From Chthoniobacter flavus (GTDB taxonomy: Bacteria > Verrucomicrobiota > Verrucomicrobiia > Chthoniobacterales > Terrimicrobiaceae), in assembly GCA_945863785.1 (NCBI GenBank), contig CAMBAQ010000095.1, forward strand, positions 1 to 7,220: a DNA stretch of 7,220 nt. Direction: 5' to 3'. The number at the start of each line of letters is the position of its first letter. The first letter of the stretch is position 1. Positions 1-5,063 of the stretch are shown piece by piece. Under the pieces are notes generated by a model. The model did not search any database. It was not told where the DNA came from and saw only the letters and a program-made list of their open reading frames with translations. Made by a program: the position numbers and the translations under genes.

Positions 1-662
1 ATCTGAGAAATGCGTGCGTCATCCTGAGTGGCGTAGACAATGTTATCCTGCGGACGCGAGTTGACGCTGCCGCTGCCTGCCACGGCGTAGCCACTGCCAT
101 TATCAAAAGTACGGCTTCCACGTTTTTTTCCGCTGGATTTTCCGCTGGATTTGCCTTTTGAGGAGCCACGTGATTTTCGTGCGGCTTCGACCAAGATGTG
201 CCGGCCTTCAAGGAAAACGGAAGCGAGAGAGTCATCGCTGGAAGCGGTCTCGAGCGGAAGTCCGATAACGAGGGCTGCAAAAAGGGCGCCTTCCTCACCT
301 GGGGTTTCTTCGGTGCAAAGCTCCTGATCGAGGAAGTGGCCGATTTCCTCAATGAGAACGGCGGAGAGCATCTCATTCGGGCAGTCGGCGGAAATGAAGA
401 TCGCGCGGGCGTCGCGGCTGTAGCCACCCCAGAGGCCGGGCATGCTGGAAGGGGGGAGAATGGAGACGGGCGGGAGTGAGGAGTAGTCGCCATCGCGGAA
501 GGCCGAGAGGTGCTTGAATGCAAGGGCCCAATTTATATTGGTTCCAAAAACGTGCTCAAGGTCACGCTCAGCTTGAGGTCGAATGGCCCAAACTTGTAGC
601 GGTTGTAAAGCTCTTAGAATATAATTTCTATAAAGATCAAGGTGGCTCTTGGGAGTGGGCAT
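1..662 (-). CDS. N-terminal part of an EEIGH-motif exported protein (RTX/hemolysin-type family), cut by window edge
   Basis: An open frame enters from position 662 and runs off the left edge, giving 220 codons without a stop. The ATG at 660-662 is the first start after an in-frame TAA three codons upstream, which fixes the N-terminus. No Shine-Dalgarno sequence precedes it and there is no signal peptide. Residues about 74-160 resemble a domain I know from large cyanobacterial and proteobacterial hemolysin-type calcium-binding proteins: a G-Y...I-S segment (79-91), the motif EEIGHFLD at 105-112, PGEEGALFAALV at 121-132, then a short D-D...G-x-x-I segment (143-156). EEIGH resembles a zinc-protease HExxH with Glu in place of the first His, but catalysis is unproven. 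Residues 163-183 are a Gly/Ser/Lys linker, followed by a Gly/Ser-rich stretch. Family members usually leave by type I secretion using a C-terminal signal, which would lie outside the window. The family match is from memory; the function is unknown. Confidence 0.8.
   Translation of the reverse strand, partial: MPTPKSHLDLYRNYILRALQPLQVWAIRPQAERDLEHVFGTNINWALAFKHLSAFRDGDYSSLPPVSILPPSSMPGLWGGYSRDARAIFISADCPNEMLSAVLIEEIGHFLDQELCTEETPGEEGALFAALVIGLPLETASSDDSLASVFLEGRHILVEAARKSRGSSKGKSSGKSSGKKRGSRTFDNGSGYAVAGSGSVNSRPQDNIVYATQDDARISQ
129..152. repeat. Two perfect tandem copies of a 12-bp unit in the linker of the EEIGH gene
   Basis: The unit TCCGCTGGATTT occurs at 129-140 and again at 141-152 with no mismatch. 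A degenerate third unit follows, where 153-155 reads GCC. On the minus strand it keeps the reading frame and encodes the repeated Lys-Ser-Ser-Gly steps of the linker at residues 168-180. A 12-bp in-frame unit can expand or contract by slippage without breaking the gene, so linker length may vary between strains. Confidence 0.85.
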
Positions 663-784
663 AAGGGATTAGATAGTAATTATCGGCAAACGTTCAAAAA
701 TTAAAGGAGAAAAGCGACTTTTTGAGCGTGAAAAAGAAACTTGGGCCGATGGAGTTTGCGTTGGGAGAATGGAAAATGACGAAA

Positions 785-2716
785 TTACCTCACGAAACTC
801 AAAAGGCGCAGTAGGGGGTTGCGAAAAAGGTATGCAGAGCAAGCAAAAAATACCGATCCAAGAAGCCATTTATTCATCCAAAATGCGGGCAATGGCGGCA
901 CATGGATTGTAAATCCGGAATAGTTGATCGTTTTACTCAAATCGGGATGGACACCAATGCGGACACTATGGAAGCCTGGCTTGAGGTCGGGCATTGTGCC
1001 CTGCCAAGAACCGTCGGGGAGTTGATGGATATTGGCGATGGCTGCAGGCACAACATGCCATGTCGGTGAGTCTTTTTTTGCAGGAAGTGCATCTGGGACT
1101 TTGATGCGATCTTCAAAAGACTTTGAAAGAAGGTCGGCACGTTCGAGAGTTTCGACTTCGACGGTGAACTTCGCCGGATGGGGACCCTTGTATCTCCAAG
1201 TAACAAGAGCCTTCGCGCCCATGAATCGCTGCTCCAAGCGATAGGAAATATTTGAAGGTGTGCATTTTTTTCTTTCCTCGTTTTCTTCCTTGGTAAGAAG
1301 TCGGACTCCCTCAGGGGCGCTGCTCTTCGGGGCGGGTGTGGGGGCGACGCTGGTAGGTGTGTATGTGGTTTTTGGGGATGTGCGTGGCGTCTGAGCCTCT
1401 TGCACATTAGCTCGGAAGGTGAGCGGGGGGAGGGTGGCTCCGCTCGTGAGTCGAACTTTTACCGAGGCTTGGCCTGGGGATGGAAATGTCCAAGAGGCTG
1501 GAATCTTGCAAGGTTTCCTTGGTTCGATATGGAAGGATGTCTCGGGGATCGAGATTCCATCGCCCTCGACAGCAAGTGTGACATGGGCTGGCGTATCGCC
1601 AATGTTGTTAAGGGTGATATCCAAGGGTTCCTTTGATCCGGTGGTGACGTTGCCCAGATCGAGAGTAGGGGCCTCCCAGGAGAGGACTGGCGGCGGTGGG
1701 GGGAGTTGGATTTTGACCAACCGTTCACCAGCGCCATCGGAGAGAAGGAGGGAAGCGGATTTGTTAGAAAAAAATCCGGGATGGATTTTCAATTCGATTT
1801 CGGAAACGCCATTCGGAGGAAGCACAATGCGGTCGCAAGCTTCCAAGGGCAATTCAGCCTGAATCGAGAGGGGTAGAGGGTCGGCGGTTTTGTTCGAGAC
1901 TTTGATTCGCAGAGGTGGTGGCTCGGTTTTTTGTGCGAAGGTCGCTTTATCCGGAGCTTCAAATCGATGCTCTCCACTGCCATGGACGTTAATGGATGCA
2001 GGCGGTTTGAGGCCGGTTTCAAAGCTGATTTTCCCAGTTTGGGTATCAGGGTTTTTGGGGGCGAATGTGACAGCGAAGGTTTTTGATTTTCCGCTTGAGA
2101 GTTCAAATTCGGGGGAGCCTGTTATTGACCAGGGGTCAGCTATTGTTACCTGACCTTGCAGTATGCTGCCCCCGGAGTTCCTGACCACTATAGGGAGTGT
2201 GGACGATTCGCCAATGAAGACCGGATCGAAATCCAGAGCCTCGGGCGAAATCTCGATGCGAGGGGGAGGTTCCGTGATTTGGATGCGGGCCGTTTTGGTG
2301 GTCCAGCATTTTTTCGGTCCGGTTTTGATTTTGAATTTGAAAGAATCGGCGACTTGATCCTTCTCTCCGCGATGGGTGTAAAGGATCGTCACCGCCCCCT
2401 TCGAGTTTCTGACAATTTCTGAGAGGGCACCAAAGCGCGGTTGCGTGAGGATCTTGAATTCGACTTCATAGCCGTCGGACGGGATGGCGCGGAGGGTAAG
2501 GGGTTTGGTCTGGCCGCGATGGATTTCCAGTCTCGCTTCGTATCCCACAGAGGGTTCGACCGGGGGCTCCTTGTCCGCTTTGGGCGGCGCGGCGTGGACC
2601 GACATAACCGCCAGAAATAAGAGAGCCGCTGCAATGGCGAGTGGGACTGCTGTTTTGGTGGCGGAATGAGGGGCGCGGCCGTCTCGCAAGAACAGGGAAT
2701 CAAAAAAACGAATCAT
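785..2716 (-). CDS. Secreted, C-terminally membrane-anchored multi-domain protein with ASH (HYDIN-type) domains
   Basis: A 643-residue protein starting at the ATG at 2714-2716, without a visible Shine-Dalgarno. Residues 1-22 are a basic n-region and 23-42 a hydrophobic core ending SVHA-APP, a plausible signal peptidase I site. Domains in order: an Ig/cadherin-like sandwich (about 55-148); a clear ASH-type domain (152-247, with IEISPEALDFDPVFIGES, then VVRNSGGS, then FAVTFAPKNP); a middle beta-rich segment (265-340); a second, weaker ASH-like domain (344-438, LDLGNVTTGSKEPLDITLNN); a Pro/Thr/Ser linker (440-468); and an FN3-like domain (484-605). Residues 612-632 form a transmembrane helix with an Arg-rich tail. 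This predicts most of the protein outside the cytoplasm, held by its C-terminus. ASH domains are usually structural or binding modules, and no catalytic motif is visible. The EEIGH gene starts 122 nt downstream, so co-transcription is possible. The specific role is unknown. Confidence 0.88.
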   Translation of the reverse strand: MIRFFDSLFLRDGRAPHSATKTAVPLAIAAALLFLAVMSVHAAPPKADKEPPVEPSVGYEARLEIHRGQTKPLTLRAIPSDGYEVEFKILTQPRFGALSEIVRNSKGAVTILYTHRGEKDQVADSFKFKIKTGPKKCWTTKTARIQITEPPPRIEISPEALDFDPVFIGESSTLPIVVRNSGGSILQGQVTIADPWSITGSPEFELSSGKSKTFAVTFAPKNPDTQTGKISFETGLKPPASINVHGSGEHRFEAPDKATFAQKTEPPPLRIKVSNKTADPLPLSIQAELPLEACDRIVLPPNGVSEIELKIHPGFFSNKSASLLLSDGAGERLVKIQLPPPPPVLSWEAPTLDLGNVTTGSKEPLDITLNNIGDTPAHVTLAVEGDGISIPETSFHIEPRKPCKIPASWTFPSPGQASVKVRLTSGATLPPLTFRANVQEAQTPRTSPKTTYTPTSVAPTPAPKSSAPEGVRLLTKEENEERKKCTPSNISYRLEQRFMGAKALVTWRYKGPHPAKFTVEVETLERADLLSKSFEDRIKVPDALPAKKDSPTWHVVPAAIANIHQLPDGSWQGTMPDLKPGFHSVRIGVHPDLSKTINYSGFTIHVPPLPAFWMNKWLLGSVFFACSAYLFRNPLLRLLSFVR

Positions 2717-2781
2717 AAATTTTGGTAACTCGGTTAAACCTGAAAGCGGATTTTGAAACAGGATGACAGATTCGAAGCGTA

Positions 2782-2831
2782 GCGAAGAAAGACTGCCAAA
2801 GGCAGCCCAAAGGGAGAGCGTAGTGAGTCAA
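2782..2831 (+). repeat. REP-like element, left copy of an inverted pair
   Basis: This copy shares a core with the reverse complement of 2926-2985. Both contain the 11-base string TGCCAAAGGCA, flanked by similar sequence: GAAAGAC before it here against GATAGAT in the other copy, and after it a purine-rich stretch ending AGTGAGTCAA against AGTGAATCAA. It folds locally, with stem CTGCC/GGCAG around AAA at 2793-2805. By eye the two copies match at roughly three quarters of positions. Confidence 0.6.
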
Positions 2832-2925
2832 TTAAAAGGATTCACAGGAATTCCTTAGGGGTTGTAGGAGACTGCGCAAAAGGTTGGATGCTTGTGAAAG
2901 TGTAAACAACTGAATCTCTGTGCTC

Positions 2926-2985
2926 TTTGATTCACTTCGTTCACTCCTTCGGAGTTGCCTTTGGCAATCTATCTTCCTTTGCTCG
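2926..2985 (-). repeat. REP-like element, right copy of an inverted pair
   Basis: Inverted partner of 2782-2831, about 95 bp away. It contains two adjacent perfect small hairpins: ACTCC-TTC-GGAGT at 2943-2955 and TTGCC-TTT-GGCAA at 2955-2967. A short direct repeat, TTCAC-TTCG-TTCAC, lies at 2931-2944. Paired inverted short palindromic repeats between genes are typical of REP/BIME/REPIN elements moved by RAYT transposases, or of MITEs. Neither class can be assigned without genome-wide copy data. Confidence 0.6.
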
Positions 2986-3059
2986 GTTGTGGTCAATTAT
3001 GCTGAATTTGGTATAAATCTGGCTGAGACACTCTTGGAAAATTCGGGTGACTGGCGGGC

Positions 3060-3557
3060 TCATCTCGGGGCTGGTTCGACGGTGCCATTCTGGCGAACAA
3101 TAAGGTTGCCGCACCCGTGACCATCGCCGATTTCAATAAACCAAGGCATCTGTGTCCACAGGTTTGCTTTGTTCGGTTGGCTGGAGAAGGGGGTAGGAAG
3201 GTAATGAATGACAGGACGCGTGGCTTCGGGTTCCGAGCGGAAGAGACGGCGAAGAGTGGGGCATTGCCAATCTTTCTCCCTCAAGCCTAAATCTTTTTTT
3301 GTCTTCTCCAGCCACCATTTTTGCTCGGCTATGGAGCCGATGGGCGTCCCATTTGGAACTTGGGGCCAACCTTCCAAGGCGTAGCTGGCAAATAGGAGGT
3401 GAAGGTTTTTTAGGTTATTGATGCAGGCCACTTTTTCCGCACGTGGAGTCACCTGCTCTAGGGCGGGATAAATCGTTGCGACGAGAATGAGAACGATGCA
3501 TATGGCGGCCATCATCTCAAGGAGGGTGAATGCCCTCACCGTGGAGAACTTGGCCAT
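3060..3557 (-). CDS. Prepilin-type (pseudopilin-like) protein
   Basis: A 165-residue protein with a class III signal: a short basic leader (residues 1-9, MAKFSTVRA) followed by FTLLEMM and an unbroken hydrophobic helix (about 10-33). Cleavage by a PilD-type prepilin peptidase is expected between Ala9 and Phe10, with the conserved Glu at +5 (Glu14). Ala replaces the usual Gly at -1, which I recall as tolerated and frequent in this kind of bacterium. The segment CINNLKNLHLLFASYALEG (45-63) is typical of the pseudopilin-like proteins that are abundant in Verrucomicrobiota and Planctomycetota, as is a Gly/His-rich C-terminal stretch (144-150). Cysteines at 45, 99 and 149 remain after processing. 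It would sit in the inner membrane or in a type II secretion/type IV pilus-like fibre. The gene starts 11 nt after the stop of the small secreted-protein gene, so the two are probably co-transcribed. The substrate and partner system are not in the window. Confidence 0.88.
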   Translation of the reverse strand: MAKFSTVRAFTLLEMMAAICIVLILVATIYPALEQVTPRAEKVACINNLKNLHLLFASYALEGWPQVPNGTPIGSIAEQKWWLEKTKKDLGLREKDWQCPTLRRLFRSEPEATRPVIHYLPTPFSSQPNKANLWTQMPWFIEIGDGHGCGNLIVRQNGTVEPAPR

Positions 3558-3568
3558 GATTCTGTAAA

Positions 3569-4285
3569 CTAAGGGACTAGGACAGAAAACTCGTTCACCG
3601 ATGGGGGTATAATATCAGCGGTTGCAAATTGTGCCGCTGAATTGGAAAGCCTAACACCTGAAACGGAAATGTCTTTAGTTACTGAATCTAAAAAAGGGGT
3701 GTTCCCAGTAAAAATTAAGGTTTGAAATTCGGCTTGCCCGAATCCGGAAAATTTCTGGTTAGGTAAATCGTTTGATGTTTTGCAGTTGGCAGAGCCATTG
3801 CAATAGAGGGAATCGTAGTAAAGAATCTCGCGAGTCGTCATAAACTGTGTTTGCTGGGTCTGGACAGGAGTGACTGTGCCATTGGTGGTTACAAATGTGG
3901 TAACTTGAGTTGTTACAGGAGCCTGAACTGAAATTGTTTTCTGTCCTTGACCTGGAATGGAAGCTTGAAACGTGACATCAATCTTATTTGAGCTTGGGTC
4001 GAAAGAGCCGCTGGAATTACCAATGTAGGTATCGCCATCGTTGTAGATGGTCGCTACTCCACTCGATGCGGAGGAACTTGATGTGCTGAATTGGAGGGTT
4101 CCAATCAAATTTTCCGCACGCAAGACAGCGGAGAAAGTGCCTTCGTTCGGGAAGTACGTGCCGTTGCTATACGGGCCGCCTGGCTTTCCGCCAAAAGCAT
4201 GAGCATCGGTCATCAAAAGTGGGGTGAGCGCGAGAGTGGCGAGAAGCGCAAGGCGCGAAAGGATCGTGCGAGAGGAGGAATTCAT
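3569..4285 (-). CDS. Small secreted Ser/Thr-rich protein of unknown function
   Basis: A 238-residue protein if it starts at the ATG at 4283-4285. An in-frame TTG two codons upstream (4289-4291) would give 240. The N-terminus is a clear Sec signal peptide: Arg at 6 and 11, hydrophobic core 12-25, and AHA followed by FGG, giving cleavage after residue 30. The mature part opens with a Gly/Pro/Asn-rich segment (KPGGPYSNGTYFPNEG), then FSAVLRAENLIGTLQFSTSS. I recall this theme from small secreted proteins of Verrucomicrobiota but have no functional name for it. A Thr/Gln/Val-rich low-complexity stretch spans about residues 124-150, and a Cys-x5-Cys pair (162 and 168) could form a disulfide. There is no catalytic motif and no sorting signal at the C-terminus. 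A candidate promoter lies just upstream and the pseudopilin gene starts 11 nt downstream. It might be a substrate or partner of that pseudopilin; this is inference. Confidence 0.8.
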   Translation of the reverse strand: MNSSSRTILSRLALLATLALTPLLMTDAHAFGGKPGGPYSNGTYFPNEGTFSAVLRAENLIGTLQFSTSSSSASSGVATIYNDGDTYIGNSSGSFDPSSNKIDVTFQASIPGQGQKTISVQAPVTTQVTTFVTTNGTVTPVQTQQTQFMTTREILYYDSLYCNGSANCKTSNDLPNQKFSGFGQAEFQTLIFTGNTPFLDSVTKDISVSGVRLSNSAAQFATADIIPPSVNEFSVLVP

Positions 4286-4296
4286 AGGCAATGTGA

Positions 4297-4325
4297 ATAA
4301 CGCAAAAAACCTGCAACTCTGTCAA
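4297..4325 (-). promoter_or_regulatory. Candidate sigma70-type promoter for the secreted protein/pseudopilin pair
   Basis: On the minus strand a perfect TTGACA (4320-4325) is followed after 17 bp by CGTTAT (4297-4302), which matches the -10 consensus at three of six positions. The spacing is ideal and the location, in the gap between two genes, is right. The -10 box is weak. A start site about seven bases further on would leave a leader of only a few nucleotides before the ATG at 4285. Confidence 0.35.
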
Positions 4326-4388
4326 GTCGAATGACGCGTTTTTTGCGATCAAAAATACGACGGGGGCAGAGTTCCTGTTCGATGTTGG

Positions 4389-4991
4389 CTAGACTTCGGA
4401 GCTTTCGCTTTCGAGGGAGTGGAGGAGGAGTTGCATGCGGGACTTGATGTCGAGTTCTTCAAGAAGGGCGCGGCGGGACTGAGGGTCGGTGAGGATGGAG
4501 GAAATCATGTCCGTGAAGGCGTTGTCCGAGGCAGGCGCTGAAATGTGTTTTTGGAGGTAGTGGAGGGCCTCGGTGTTGTTGGAAAAGGAATCCATGCAGG
4601 CGTCGCGGATTTTTAATCGAAGAGAGGCAAGAGCGGGATCTTCGTCCGCACATTCGGGGAGGACGGATAGAGAGGCTTGCGGGTAGGGTTCCATTGTGAT
4701 GGTGCCGAACTGGACGCGGCGAAGACCCTGGAGGACGAGGTTGGAAGTTTCGTCTTCATTTGTCACAGCGGCACGGATCACGCCGAGGGTTCCGATGTCA
4801 GCGATCGTTCTATCGTCGGAGGCGTGGGCGATAGCAAACATGCGGTTGCTGGCGAGGGCGAGGTTGCACATAACGCGATAGCGCTCCTCAAAAATATGGA
4901 GCGGTTGCATGGCGCCTGGAAACAAGGACGTCCACGGAAGAATCATCACTCCTACGCTGTCCGGCAAACTGCTGTCAGGGATACTGTGCAC
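4389..4991 (-). CDS. Stand-alone Lon N-terminal (LON substrate-binding, PUA-like) domain protein
   Basis: A 200-residue protein resembling the N-terminal substrate-recognition domain of Lon protease but without the AAA+ ATPase or Ser-Lys protease domains. Diagnostic features are VMILPWTSLFPGAMQPLHIFEERYR-type sequence across residues 15-39, a G-T-L-G-V-I block at 67-72, LVLQGLRRVQF at 85-95, and a helical C-terminal half (120-195) ending in the LLEELDIKSRMQLLLHSLE region. Single-domain LON proteins of about 200 residues are widespread in bacteria and their role is poorly defined; peptide or protein binding is assumed. The apparent start is a GTG at 4989-4991. No Shine-Dalgarno is visible. An ATG at residue 16 is preceded by AGGAG, but only two bases away, and starting there would leave the conserved block right at the terminus, so the GTG is preferred with moderate certainty. 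It lies 72 nt downstream of mpl in the same direction. Confidence 0.85.
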   Translation of the reverse strand: MHSIPDSSLPDSVGVMILPWTSLFPGAMQPLHIFEERYRVMCNLALASNRMFAIAHASDDRTIADIGTLGVIRAAVTNEDETSNLVLQGLRRVQFGTITMEPYPQASLSVLPECADEDPALASLRLKIRDACMDSFSNNTEALHYLQKHISAPASDNAFTDMISSILTDPQSRRALLEELDIKSRMQLLLHSLESESSEV

Positions 4992-5013
4992 AAAAATACA
5001 TACGAAGTGTATG
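4985..5013. promoter_or_regulatory. Palindrome plus inverted repeat over the start of the LON-domain gene
   Basis: An 8-bp perfect palindrome, TGTGCACA (4985-4992), overlaps the GTG start codon. Just upstream is a perfect 5-bp inverted repeat with a 5-base loop, CATAC-GAAGT-GTATG (4999-5013). Either could bind a dimeric regulator or form RNA structure near the start. The arms are short, so chance is a real alternative. Confidence 0.25.
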
Positions 5014-5063
5014 CGTGCAGAGTTGTGTTTTTTTAATCCCTGTGGGGATGAGGGAACTTGGAG

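Larger units (their letters stand above)
2717..3059. other. Intergenic segment without a credible gene; contains an inverted pair of repeats
   Basis: This 343-nt stretch separates the pseudopilin gene from the ASH-domain gene. The only open frame of note is a 66-codon plus-strand frame (2920-3120) that runs into the pilin gene and resembles no family. The segment holds two related hairpin-rich copies in opposite orientation (listed separately), a 10-bp EcoRI-type palindrome at 2846-2855, and AT-rich sequence just ahead of the ASH gene. I see no convincing promoter for the ASH gene and no classical hairpin plus T-tract terminator for the pilin gene. Confidence 0.7.

Noticed and set aside
198..479. 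Plus-strand open frame of 93 codons
   Set aside because: It overlaps the minus-strand EEIGH gene, whose frame shows recognisable conserved motifs across the same bases.
718..736. Inverted repeat CTTTTT-7-AAAAAG considered as a terminator after the ASH-domain gene
   Set aside because: The stem is almost entirely A/T and no GC-rich core with a following T-tract exists on the minus strand.
669..869. Minus-strand 66-codon frame overlapping the end of the ASH-domain gene
   Set aside because: It overlaps the 3' end of the ASH gene in another frame, has no recognisable domain and no distinct start signal.
2920..3120. Plus-strand 66-codon frame in the intergenic region
   Set aside because: Its first half is simply the right REP-like copy translated and its second half is antisense to the pilin gene; there is no independent support.
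4323..4350. AT-rich inverted repeat (TTTTTG/CAAAAA) downstream of the LON-domain gene, considered as a terminator
   Set aside because: The stem is weak and lacks a GC core, and no T-tract follows on the minus strand.
4999..5014. Resemblance of ATACGAAGTGTATGC to part of a loxP site
   Set aside because: Only about nine bases of one half-site match, with no second arm at the proper spacing; chance similarity.
5028..5049. Hairpin ATCCC-TGTG-GGGAT beside a run of seven T, considered as an mpl terminator
   Set aside because: The T run precedes the hairpin on the plus strand and reads as A on the minus transcript, so the geometry is wrong for an intrinsic terminator in either direction.
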